DNA of 64,000 bases, taken from contig CAVTRT010000002.1 in assembly GCA_963737285.1 (NCBI GenBank), forward strand, positions 1,116,001 through 1,180,000, given 5' to 3'. Source of the DNA: Trebonia sp963737285 (GTDB lineage Bacteria; Actinomycetota; Actinomycetes; Streptosporangiales; Streptosporangiaceae). The notes under the pieces are model-generated. The model searched no databases, had not been told where the DNA came from, and worked only from the letters and a program-made list of their open reading frames with translations. Position 1 is the first letter of the stretch, and every line of letters begins with the position of its first letter. Shown in pieces: positions 37,332-45,894 of this stretch. A program made the position numbers and the translations under genes.

Positions 37332-38672
37332 TCAGGAACTGGCCGACGGGGACGCCGTCGCTGCCGCGTCGGTGTACGTCCCCTTCTCGACCTTGCTGGT
37401 GTCCGCGTCGGCGAAGTACACCGTGCCGGGGGCCGACGGGTCGGTCGCGACCGCGTACGGGGTGTTCTGTCCCGTCCACAGGGTCTCGATGGTCCCGCCC
37501 GGGTTAACCACGCGGATCGCGTTGTTGAAGGTGTCGGCGACGAACAGGTTGCCGGAGCCGTCGATCGCGACGCCCTGCGGGTCGTCCAGCTCGGCCTGAG
37601 TGGCCGGGCCACCGTCACCGGAGTCGCCGCCCTGACCGTCGTCGGCCTGGTCCGCGGCGTAGTCGCCCGCGACCGTCGTGATGATGCCGGTCCTGGCGTC
37701 CACCCGGCGGACGACGTTGTTGGCGGAGTCGGCGATGTAGACGTCGCCCTTCCCGTCGACTGCCACTCCGGTGGGCTGGTCCAGCTCGGCGAGCGCGCCC
37801 AGGCGGCCATCACCCTTGTACCCGGAGATGTCGTCGCCCGCGACGACGCCGATCTTCCCCGACTCAGTCACCGCGAGCACCCGGTTGTTGCCGGTGTCCG
37901 CGATCAGCAGGTCACCGTTGGGGGCGACCGCCACGGCCTGCGGCTGGTTCAGCTCGCTGCGGGTGGCGCGGCCGGGGACTAGGCGGGAGCCTTCGGTGCC
38001 GGTGCCGGCTATCCGGTGGATGACGCCGTCCGGGGTGATCTCCCGGACCACGTTGTCCTCGGCGTCGGCGATGAAGATGTCGCCCTCGGCGTTCTCGGCG
38101 GTGCCCGTCGGGCGGGCAAGGGTCGCGGCGGTCGCCTGCCCGCCGTCGCCCGTCTCGCCTGAGTACTCCAGCGACCCGGCGACGGCCGTGGTCACGCCGT
38201 TCGTGATGCTGGCCACCAGGTTCTCCCCGGTGTTGGAGACGTACACCGTGCCGTTGTCGGCGGAGATGCCCTGCGGCTTGTACAGCCCTCCGTCGGTACC
38301 CGTGGCGGTGTAGGTCAGGGCGGACAGGCCGGTCGCGCTGACCGACGTGGCGACCGCCGCGGCACCGGGCGAGCCGACCGCCGCGGCACCGTTGCCGGAG
38401 GCCAGGCTGATGCCGAGGGCCTTGATGCTCTGGCTTTCTGAGGACGCTTCCTTGCCCTGGACGGCCGTCAGGCCGGCCTTGCCGCTAGCTGAGCTCGCGG
38501 TACTCGCCGGGCTCGCCGAGCAGCCCGCAGCGACCGCCGATACTGCGATGGCAGCGGCAACTGTGGCCCAGCGGGCTGACGAGCGCATGCCCGGCAGGGC
38601 GAGCCTGCGCGCCTGCGGCCTGATCCGGCTGCCGCCGGACTCGGGCGCCAGTGCTGACTGTTCTTGGGACAT
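37332..38672 (-). CDS. NHL-repeat lipoprotein
   Basis: 446 aa. The lipobox is VAAGC (signal segment WATVAAAIAVSAVAAGCSAS), so the protein is anchored outside the membrane. It is followed by a Ser/Ala-rich linker and an NHL beta-propeller with at least five repeats of the pattern L-QP-GVAVD--GD-YIADT-NN-VR-V (LDQPTGVAVDGKGDVYIADS; LDDPQGVAIDGSGNLFVADT). NHL propellers bind proteins or carbohydrates. It ends 36 bases before the phospholipase start, likely one transcript. The ATG at 38672 follows GGAGTTTCCCTGT. Confidence 0.88.
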   Translation of the reverse strand: MSQEQSALAPESGGSRIRPQARRLALPGMRSSARWATVAAAIAVSAVAAGCSASPASTASSASGKAGLTAVQGKEASSESQSIKALGISLASGNGAAAVGSPGAAAVATSVSATGLSALTYTATGTDGGLYKPQGISADNGTVYVSNTGENLVASITNGVTTAVAGSLEYSGETGDGGQATAATLARPTGTAENAEGDIFIADAEDNVVREITPDGVIHRIAGTGTEGSRLVPGRATRSELNQPQAVAVAPNGDLLIADTGNNRVLAVTESGKIGVVAGDDISGYKGDGRLGALAELDQPTGVAVDGKGDVYIADSANNVVRRVDARTGIITTVAGDYAADQADDGQGGDSGDGGPATQAELDDPQGVAIDGSGNLFVADTFNNAIRVVNPGGTIETLWTGQNTPYAVATDPSAPGTVYFADADTSKVEKGTYTDAAATASPSASS

Positions 38673-38840
38673 ACAGGGAAACTCCATTCCAGAAATCCTG
38701 AAACTGTCGTCCCAGATGCCAACAGGCTCAGATGAACGGACAAGAAACGCTGGCCGGCTGAGGAATGGCCCCGGCCAACATGGCCACAGAAGTCGCCACG
38801 AGTAGCCAGGAATGTGCCCAAGAACCGTGCTGATAGCCAA

Positions 38841-40288
38841 TTACGTGGCACTGAATGGCTCGATCTGCTGAACCCGGTCGAGGTCGGCCTGAGTGCGTCC
38901 GAGCAGGTGCAGCCAGGTCTGGACCGAGACCTCAAAGAGCCGGCCGCCGCCTCGGCGTCGGCCGGGCGCCATATCGCATCCGCGTCGAGCGCGTCGGCGC
39001 TGTGGCCCATGTGCGCCTTCAGGTGCCAGCCCGGCGGTACCCGCAGGCGCAGCGGAGGCTCGTCGGGCATCCGCAGGTGCTCGACCGTGAGCGACGCTCG
39101 GGAGCCCGGGCCGGGCAAGGGGCAGTCAGACCTCCGGTTGCGCGAGGCCACCGTGAGGCTGCCCGTGGACGGGAAGGCAGCCGACGGGCCGGCCGTCACG
39201 CCGACCGGGCCAACCCACCAGCCGGGGAAAGCCGCCTCGAACCCTCCGGCCCCGGTCCTGGTGACCCGGACGGGATCCCAGCAGCACCAGCCGAACGCGC
39301 CGTAGGCCATGTCGAGCAGCGCGGGCAGGTGCCGGACCCGGCTGGCCCGCCCCTCCTCGTAGTTGCGGACCTGCTGCCGGGTGACCCGGGGTTCGCCCGG
39401 ACCGCCAGTCCCCGCCAGCAGTGCGGTGACGGCCGCCGCGGCATCGGCCTGCGACATCGCCCGTGCCTCGCGCAGCCGACGGTGCAGCACCATCCGCTCT
39501 TGCGCCGTGTCAGGCGGCCGGGGATCGGTTACGCCATTGTGGTGCCAGTCGCCAGGCGGCTCCTCATGGCGGCGCACCTGGCTCTCCAGCAGGTCCCACC
39601 GCTGCGGGCCGACCAAGGTCCTTAGCCGGTCCCGCAGCGTCTGCGGGGCGCCACGATCGCGTTCCCGAAATCCCTGAACGTAGTATTTGATGACCGAGTG
39701 CCTGGCGATGATCACCTCAGCGTCCGCAAGGCCCGCGCTGGTCTTGAACGGGCGCTGCAGCCACGGCGGGACCACGCCCCGGCCAAAGTCAACCCAGCCC
39801 GGCTCGCTCAGCATCACCTGCAGGGGCAGGCGCGAGCTGGCGTACGGCTCGGTGAGGAAGATGCCATCCGGCCCGGTCACCTCATCGAAGCGCATCCCGA
39901 GCAGCCCCGTCCGGGAGTAGCCGGCAACGCGGTCACCGGCCGCCGGCCGTACCCACGCCCAGACCGGTCCGGGCTCCCCCAGGAATACGTGTCCCCAACT
40001 GCGACGGGGCCCCGCAGCCCAGGAGCCGTCGCAGGACCCCTGCGGTGAGCCAACGGCCCGCACGAGATCAGCCAGGCAGCCACCAGCCACGCTGGCGAAG
40101 TCCAGGTCCTCAAGCGCCTGCGCCGGAATCCGCCGGGCGTCGGTCTCCCAGCTGGTCACCGCGGCACGGCTGACCCGCACCGTGCGCGCGACGTCATCTT
40201 GCGTCCAGCCCATCTCCGTGCGCCACGCACGCAGCAGCGCCCCCGGGGACCCCAGCACGGAACCCAGGGAAACCGCTTCCAATACCAC
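38841..40288 (-). CDS. XRE-family double-HTH regulator (frameshifted near 3' end)
   Basis: Two helix-turn-helix domains: LRAWRTEMGWTQDDVARTVR and VSRAAVTSWE at the N-terminus, and LREARAMSQADAAAAVTALL with RVTRQQVRNYEEGRASRVR at about 290-345. The middle has a conserved region (VIIARHSVIKYYVQGFRERD). The GTG at 40288 follows GGAGGGTCATCG. One C is missing near 38950 (GCCGG for GCCCGG). Correction gives RLFEVSVQTWLHLLGRTQAD and ends with QQIEPFSAT at 38841. Without it the frame runs falsely into the NHL gene to 38468. It probably controls the NHL-phospholipase genes downstream. Confidence 0.75.
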
Positions 40289-40570
40289 CGATGACCCTCC
40301 AGGGGCGTAAGGAGACGTCGTCTCTGGGGCCAGGGCGCACCGCACCTGACCCGGGAAGGCGTTACCAACCAGTGATCTTTCACGGCGAAATTGAACTCCT
40401 GGCTTCGGGGCGCCGAACGCACGTCACCAGTCAGGGAACTTTTTGACGATATATGTCAATAAAAGTTAAACCATGGCATATATCTCGTAATAGCCGCCTT
40501 TGCGGACGCTGGGCCACTTCTAATACAACGCAACCAACGGCAGTACCAGTGAGGCTCCGCCTCTGACCGC
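40289..40570. other. Intergenic, AT-rich in part
   Basis: Upstream of the HTH gene. Bases 40441-40500 are AT-rich (ATATATGTCAATAAAAGTTA-like) and may hold the regulator's promoter. No gene is supported. Confidence 0.4.
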
Positions 40571-41045
40571 CTAGCGATGCGCCTGACCTGCGCCGCGGCT
40601 GATGCCCATGGTCGTGGCGGTCTCTTCTTCGGACAGGTCGAGGTAGTAGCGCAGCACGAGCGCCTCCCGCTGTCGCTCCGGCAGTCGCCGCAGCGCCCGG
40701 GCGGCCGCGCACTGCTCCTCGTTGAGCAGGGCGCGTGCCTCGGCGGACTCCGCCGGCGCCTCGCTGAGGGGCGCCGTGCGCCCCCACCGCGACCGGCGCC
40801 GCAGCGCGGTCCGGCAGCCGTTCAGCACGCTGACGCGCACGTACGCCAGCGGGCAGGAGGTATCAGGCAGCCGGTCCCAGCGCCGGAAGAGCCCCAAGAA
40901 CGCGTCCTGCACGATGTCTTCCGCGCTCCCCTGGTCGCCGACCAAGACCACGGCCAGGCCGGACCAGGCCAAGCGCGTGCTCGGCCTACAGGGCGCTCAG
41001 CACGTCCGCGACGCCCGATGACCGCCGCGTTTCAGCTATGTCGAC
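40571..41045 (-). pseudogene. Decayed SigE-family ECF sigma factor
   Basis: Recognisable sigma pieces: ALYAEHALGLVRLAVVLVGDQG (after correcting lesions), AEDIVQDAFLGLFRRWDRL, then LPERQREALVLRYYLDLSEE. As read, the Tyr codon after SAL is TAG, an extra C lies in GTCCGGCCTGGCC near 40960, and region 4 ends early (MGISRGAGQAHR then stop). Three separate lesions make true decay likely. A frame to 41195 supplies an unconserved N-terminus. Confidence 0.65.
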
Positions 41046-41195
41046 GTACCAGAAACCCCCCAGCGGACCTAAGGTTGCCTGGTCCCGCCAAAAATCCGCA
41101 CGACTTTGCCGCCAGGAGACAGGCGGAGCCACCAGGCGACGCTCCCAAAACACCACTTCGCCTATCTCATGGTAGAAGTGCAGTCCGATAACCAC

Positions 41196-41795
41196 CGAGA
41201 TGGCTGTGGCGAAGGTCTCAGGTCGCCGCCGCCGGTAATCGTGCCTAGGCTTGAGCTGTGGTCGCCGCAGTCTCGCAGGGCGCAGGTGTTGCGGTGATAC
41301 CAGGGCAACGAGTCACTGCGGGCCGATCTTGATGGCGGGCGCTTCGGATCACGCGGGGCGTAGGCTGTTACCGCGACCGTTTCCCGCTGCCGGGACCGCC
41401 GCCACCGACGGCCAGCACACCAGCCCCGCCATGCCGCGCGAACAGCCAGACGGCAGCGGAGAGGATTACGCAGATGAGAGATGTCACGCTTCCCGTAGCG
41501 CCCGGCCCGGCTGGCCAGGAGGCAAGCCCGTTTCGCTGTCCCGAGATGGCCCGCACCAATCGTGGCTGGGAACGGTGCCACCGCGACGAGCACGCCGCGG
41601 GCACCCGGCATCATGTGAGGGACCGGTCATGGTCGACGGCAGGGAACATGCCGCAGTTGCAGCTCGGCCAGCCATGCACGGATGCCTGCCGGTGGCCGGA
41701 CCAAGTGCAGCCCTACCGGGGGACAGCGAAGGCAAGGCACTACTGATCGCCGGGTACCTGACGGTGAAGGCGGCGCATGATCGTGCGGACGGCGG
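41196..41795. other. No recognisable gene
   Basis: 600 bases. A 182-residue + frame (41251-41799) and a 150-residue minus frame (41162-41614) overlap; neither has a ribosome site or a domain I know, and both are rich in Arg, Gly and Pro, as in random high-GC frames. Confidence 0.4.
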
Positions 41796-42482
41796 CTAGG
41801 GAACGTCGGGGAACGCGGGCCCGTCCGCCGGGGGCGGTGCCGCCGCAGAGCCGGGTGCACCCGGCGCGTACCAGGGCGCGCCGGGAGCGTACCCAGGCGT
41901 CGCCGGGCCGTATGGCGCCGCAGGCACGGCGCCGGCAGCGAAGACGTGCCGGTTCTTAAGGACCTGGTCGCGGACGTACAAGTCGAGGGCGACCAGTGCC
42001 ACGCCGAGCACGCCGCCGAGCACCACGTTGAGGACGCCGCTGATGACATAGCCTGTCAGCGACTCGAAGGTCGCGGGGACGTAAGGGTCGCGGCGCTCGA
42101 TCCGGGGTGGCAGCTTGCCCCGGTTGATCCCCACGTAGATGTTCCAGGCCCCGGCGATGATCGTGATCAAGAGGACCACCTGCAGGATGCCGATCGCGAT
42201 CCACACCCAGCCGGAGGTCCGCTCGTAGCTGGCGAGCCCGCGTGCCAAGGCGTCGTCCGCGCTCTCCCCGGGCCGCGGCGGGAACAGGCTCGTGATGAGC
42301 CCGCCGCTGCGCGGGGGTCCCGAGTCCGGCACCCAACCCTGGCCTGCGGGCGCCTGCCTCGACGGAGCCGACGCGGGTCTGGTCTGTGCTGTCCAGTTGG
42401 TGCCGTCCCAAAAGCGCACCTGGGCAGGCGACTGCGGATCGACATACCAGCCCGGCTGGGGGGTTGGTCCCATGCTTGCCAT
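41796..42482 (-). CDS. DUF2510-domain membrane protein
   Basis: 228 aa. The DUF2510 motif is at the start (PGWYVDPQSPAQVRFWDGTNWT), then a linker and two to three membrane segments (WVWIAIGILQVVLLITIIAG; YVISGVLNVVLGGVLGVALV), and an Ala/Pro/Gly tail. DUF2510 proteins are common in Actinomycetota and of unknown role. AAGGAGAGCG supports the ATG at 42482 or the one three codons later. Confidence 0.85.
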   Translation of the reverse strand: MASMGPTPQPGWYVDPQSPAQVRFWDGTNWTAQTRPASAPSRQAPAGQGWVPDSGPPRSGGLITSLFPPRPGESADDALARGLASYERTSGWVWIAIGILQVVLLITIIAGAWNIYVGINRGKLPPRIERRDPYVPATFESLTGYVISGVLNVVLGGVLGVALVALDLYVRDQVLKNRHVFAAGAVPAAPYGPATPGYAPGAPWYAPGAPGSAAAPPPADGPAFPDVP

Positions 42483-42694
42483 CGCTCTCCTTGACCAGGG
42501 ATTTGAGGAATCAATATCACCTGGAATTCAGAAAATCATCGTAGCAGCAGTCGCGGCGGGCGGGACTACGCAAACTTCCCTCCGACGATGGAATCACTGG
42601 CCAACGCGCCCGGCTTCCCCGGCGCCGGGATCAGCGCGGTTGCCCCGTCCACCGCACATCGACTCCCGCAGTCGACTACAGGCGACTGTTCAAT

Positions 42695-42780
42695 TTATCC
42701 CGAAGAGTTTTCCGGTTGCGAAGACTTTTCCACGTGGGAACGTGGAAAAGTTTACCTAACCGGAAAACTCTTCGGGATAA
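42695..42780. repeat. Nested perfect palindrome, 86 bases
   Basis: Outer arms of 23 bp (TTATCCCGAAGAG... at 42695-42717 and its exact complement at 42758-42780). Inner arms of 11 bp (ACTTTTCCACG at 42724-42734, CGTGGAAAAGT at 42741-42751). A 6-base symmetric mismatch separates them and the loop is TGGGAA. The motif TTTTCC recurs in both arms. It is far less GC-rich than its surroundings and belongs to no gene. It could be a miniature transposable element, a structured RNA or a recombination/replication site. Confidence 0.85.
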
Positions 42781-42839
42781 TGGCGGCGGGCCGGAACCCG
42801 CTACATCTCAGGACTCCGTTGTAGTACTAAGAGCTTGGC

Positions 42840-42950
42840 TTACGTGATGAGTTTAGTGAGTTTCTTGTAGCAGGTGATGGTGTCCGTGAGGGTGATGAAG
42901 GCGAGGAATCGGCTGGGGTTGCGCTCTAACGCAGGGCGAGCCGCCGGTAG
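42840..42950 (-). pseudogene. C-terminal transposase remnant (tentative)
   Basis: The minus frame ends ARPALERNPSRFLAFITLTD and TITCYKKLTKLIT, the type of helix that closes IS5-like transposases. Upstream the likeness is lost. It lies 60 bases from the nested palindrome, which suggests a scar of past insertion. Confidence 0.4.
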
Positions 42951-42981
42951 CAGGTCAGCCAGGCGTTGGCTCGGCCCGGTC

Positions 42982-43069
42982 GCGGAAGCCCTCGCGCGCA
43001 GGCGCCCGCTCGATGCGGGGGAAGCGACCGTCGCGCCGACTGCGGAAGCGCTCGCGCGCAGGCGCCCGC
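42982..43069. repeat. 28-bp direct repeat, two copies 60 bp apart
   Basis: GCGGAAGCCCTCGCGCGCAG begins the copy at 42982-43009, and the copy at 43042-43069 differs at one base. The region has no supported gene. The rest of 43070-43540 shows nothing else. Confidence 0.7.
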
Positions 43070-43543
43070 AGCGGTCCGCGTGGCAGTCCCGGAACGAGCG
43101 GAAGGCCTGCTCGCCTAATCTCCCTGGCCCGGCGAACTCGGACATCAGGCACCGGCCTGGCCGCCTAGTCGCACGCCGGAGGCATATCTCAATGCGGCTG
43201 GGGTAACGATCAGCGACCCTCCCGAATGAGACTGGCCATCAAGAGGGGACGGCATACCAATCCGGGCACCGGGGTTCTTGAAGAGCAGGGCGCATCCCTT
43301 GCCGGGTTGCCTGATATCGCCAAACCCTTATGCTGAGAATATGCTTCACGATTGCGGCACCAGGTAGCTCGCTAGTTCAATTGAGCTCGGGGCGACCGCG
43401 GGGATCAGCATGCATGCATGCACGCTCGCCGCGCGCAGGATCCGCCACAGCCAGTTCGCCTGATGGCCTGGCTCTTGCCGGTATCCCGACTGTCCACTCG
43501 GGCTGACCATTGCCTCCAGCCCGGCTGATACTGCCCGCCTTGG

Positions 43544-43603
43544 TTGACAACCCGTCTCGGCGTAGTACGATTTAAGCAATTGCTTTAAACGATCGCTTAA
43601 GAT
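43544..43603 (+). promoter_or_regulatory. TetR promoter and operator
   Basis: TTGACA at 43544-43549, a 16-base spacer and TACGAT at 43566-43571 form a good promoter. The palindrome AAGCAATTGCTT at 43574-43585 touches the -10, and a second half-similar site (ACGATCGCTTAAG) follows. A TetR dimer bound here would block transcription, so the operon is probably autoregulated. Confidence 0.65.
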
Positions 43604-43616
43604 CTGGGCGGCAGCG

Positions 43617-44324
43617 ATGAGCGCAGCTGAATCACGACATCCGCAGGGAGCCGACACGCAGGGAGCCGACACGCGGGCAGCCGACACGCGCGCCGCGCTG
43701 ATCGACGGAGCTCTGGCGACCTTGCGGGAGGCGGGGTTCGCCGGCACGAGCGTCCGGCAGATCGCCCGCCGAGCGGGCTGCAATCAGGCGCTCATCTTCT
43801 ACCACTTCGGCTCGGTTCACGACTTGCTGATCGCGGCGCTTGAGCACGTCAGCACGCAGCGCATGGCCACGTACCGCACGCTCCTAGACCATCAGGGAAC
43901 GCTCACCGAGCTCGCCGATGCTGCCAGGGTGATCTTCACCGAGGACCTCGACGCGGGCCACGTCACCGTGCTGACCGAGATGATCAGCGGCGCCCAGTCC
44001 ACGCCGGACCTAGGCCCGCGCGTCTCGGCTTGCCTGCGCCCATGGCGCGAGGTCACCGAGTCCCTGGTCCGCGCCGTGCTCGCGCGACTGCCCATCGCGC
44101 CGCCACTGCCTGCGGAGCACATCGCGCACGGCGTCATGGCGGGAATCCTCGGCCTGGAGTTGCTCGCCAGCCTGGACGGGGATCGGACGCGGGCACTGGA
44201 GCTGTTCGAGCACGCTCGCTCCCTCGCGGGCCTGCTGGACCAAAGCCAGCCGCTGCTCGCCCTACTCAACCTCGCCGGCGCTGGCCTTGCGGCCAGTCCC
44301 CGCAAGAAGGCTGGAGGCTGCTAA
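43617..44324 (+). CDS. TetR-family regulator
   Basis: 235 aa. The HTH is ALATLREAGFAGTSVRQIAR and RAGCNQALIFYHFGS at about 32-66. The C-terminal ligand domain is helical. The N-terminus contains three 15-bp tandem repeats (unit CAGGGAGCCGACACG) giving GADT-type residues before the HTH, a recent expansion outside the domain. The stop overlaps the next ATG by one base (TAATG), so regulator and epimerase are co-transcribed. Confidence 0.9.
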   Translation: MSAAESRHPQGADTQGADTRAADTRAALIDGALATLREAGFAGTSVRQIARRAGCNQALIFYHFGSVHDLLIAALEHVSTQRMATYRTLLDHQGTLTELADAARVIFTEDLDAGHVTVLTEMISGAQSTPDLGPRVSACLRPWREVTESLVRAVLARLPIAPPLPAEHIAHGVMAGILGLELLASLDGDRTRALELFEHARSLAGLLDQSQPLLALLNLAGAGLAASPRKKAGGC

Positions 44325-45268
44325 TGGCGGCACAGGACCAGATCGACGTCGTGACCGGCGCGTTCAGCTACTCCGGGGCGGCCATCGCCGCTGAACTGCG
44401 TGCCCGGGGACACCGGGTGCGGACGCTGACCGGACATCCCGGGCGGGCCCGGGCGGCACCGACATCGACATCCACCCCCTTGACTTCGCTGACCCGGACG
44501 GGCTGGAGCGCTCGCTACGCGGCGCCAGCACCCTGTACAACACGTACTGGGTACGCTTCGCCCGCGGCCAGGTCAGCCATGAGACGGCCGTCGCCAGCAG
44601 CCGGGTGCTGTTCGACGCCTGCCGCCCGGGCCGGGATACGGCGCATCGTGCACGTCTCCATCACCCACGCCGACCCGGCGTCCCGGTACCCGTACTTCCA
44701 GGGCAAGGCGGCGGTGGAGGCTCACCTGATGAGCCTCGGCGTGCCATACGCGATCGCCCGCCCAGCTATCTTGTTCGGCGGGAACGGGGTACTGGTGAAC
44801 AACATCGCCTGGCTGCTGCGGCGGCTTCCGGTCTTCGCGATCGGCGGGCGCGGCAGCTACCGCGTTCGCGCCATCCACGTCGAAGACCTGGCGAGGCTCT
44901 GCGCGGACCTGGGCGGCCGAGATGACCCGGTCCGCCTCGACGCGGTCGGGCCGCAGTCGCTACCGTTCCGGGACCTGGTCACCGCGATCCGGGACGCGGT
45001 AGGCAGTCACGCGGCGATCGTGCCCGTACCGGGCCAGCTAATCCCGCCCCTGTCGTCCGCGCTGGGCGTCCTGCTGCGCGACGTGCTGCTGACGCGCGAC
45101 GAATACCTGGCGATGGCCGAGGGCCTCGCCGACTCCGACGCGCCCGCCACCGGGCATATCGCGTTCACCGACTGGGTCGCCGAGCATGGCCAGGAACTGG
45201 GACGGGCCTACGCGAGCGAGATCAGCCTGCACTTTCGGCCCGGCTCTGCTGGCGAGCCCGCCCACTGA
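44324..45268 (+). CDS. NAD(P)-binding NmrA/epimerase-like protein (two compensating frameshifts)
   Basis: Rossmann protein controlled by the adjacent TetR. It opens QIDVVTGAFSYSGAAIAAEL. Between about 44457 and 44630 the correct reading lies in another frame (DIDIHPLDFADPDGLERSLR, then STLYNTYWVRFARGQVSHET). After that the first frame resumes with IRRIVHVSITHADPASRYPY and GKAAVEAHLMSLGVPYAIAR. So one base is lost near 44455 and one gained near 44628, both in G/C runs. A single long frame exists as read, but about 55 residues of it would be nonsense. Likely product: atypical SDR that senses or reduces a quinone-like compound. Confidence 0.75.
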   Translation: MAAQDQIDVVTGAFSYSGAAIAAELRARGHRVRTLTGHPGRARAAPTSTSTPLTSLTRTGWSARYAAPAPCTTRTGYASPAARSAMRRPSPAAGCCSTPAARAGIRRIVHVSITHADPASRYPYFQGKAAVEAHLMSLGVPYAIARPAILFGGNGVLVNNIAWLLRRLPVFAIGGRGSYRVRAIHVEDLARLCADLGGRDDPVRLDAVGPQSLPFRDLVTAIRDAVGSHAAIVPVPGQLIPPLSSALGVLLRDVLLTRDEYLAMAEGLADSDAPATGHIAFTDWVAEHGQELGRAYASEISLHFRPGSAGEPAH

Positions 45269-45285
45269 CTCGTCAGGAGACCCCC

Positions 45286-45714
45286 GTGAGCCCTCAGGTA
45301 CCCCCTCAACTCCCCTCGCGGCCAGCCCGGCACCCCGACGGCGCCGGCATTTTCCTCGCCTGGGCCGCGACCGGTGCCTGCCTGGGCACTGGCCTGCTAG
45401 CAGCCCTGTCCATCGGCCCCTTCCTGCTCGTCCCGGCGGTAATCGCGGCCATCGTCCTCATCTGGCGCCGCCGCGCTGGCATTGCCACCACCGGTGCCGT
45501 GTCCGGCCTGGGCATGATCTCCTTCGTCATCGCATACCTGAACCGGAAGGGTCCTGGCCAGGTGTGCACCGCGACCGCCACGACCCAAAGCTGCATCGGT
45601 GAGTGGAACCCCTGGCCCTGGCTCGCGGCAGGGGTCGTGCTCTTCAGCGTCGGCCTGGTCGTGTTCCTGGCCCTGCGGCGATCCGCGATGCTGCCAGCCC
45701 CGGGTGAGCGTTAG
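45286..45714 (+). CDS. Small membrane protein, 142 aa
   Basis: GTG at 45286 behind TCAGGAGACCCCC, 18 bases after the epimerase stop, third gene of the TetR operon. Four hydrophobic segments (GIFLAWAATGACLGTGLLAA; FLLVPAVIAAIVLIW; GAVSGLGMISFVIAYL; WLAAGVVLFSVGLVVFLAL) with a short loop holding two Cys (GQVCTATATTQSCIG). No family recognised. Confidence 0.75.
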   Translation: MSPQVPPQLPSRPARHPDGAGIFLAWAATGACLGTGLLAALSIGPFLLVPAVIAAIVLIWRRRAGIATTGAVSGLGMISFVIAYLNRKGPGQVCTATATTQSCIGEWNPWPWLAAGVVLFSVGLVVFLALRRSAMLPAPGER

Positions 45715-45738
45715 CTGCCAGCCCCGGGTGAGCGTTAA
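45691..45738. repeat. 24-bp tandem duplication over a stop codon
   Basis: CTGCCAGCCCCGGGTGAGCG then TTAG at 45691-45714 is repeated at once with TTAA at 45715-45738. The first copy carries the stop of the membrane protein, so the duplication does not change the product. Confidence 0.85.
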
Positions 45739-45894
45739 CGGAGGCTCGACTAGAGGCTGCGGCGACGGGCGCGGTTCACCCACCAAAGGTGACCCCGTGA
45801 CAGCCCACCGCCCGGACTTCATCCCTGTGGAGCCGCCCGGAGTACGCGCACCAGTGGCGCGGGCCCCGGTCGGCTCCCAGCGGGAACGTCCTAG

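Noticed and set aside
38468..38840. Long C-terminal tail of the HTH regulator overlapping the NHL gene
   Set aside because: Another frame gives a sensible ending at 38841, and the tail is antisense-free but out-of-frame NHL coding sequence.
42982..43069. CRISPR-like repeat pair
   Set aside because: Only two copies of a very GC-rich 28-mer, no further units and no cas genes.
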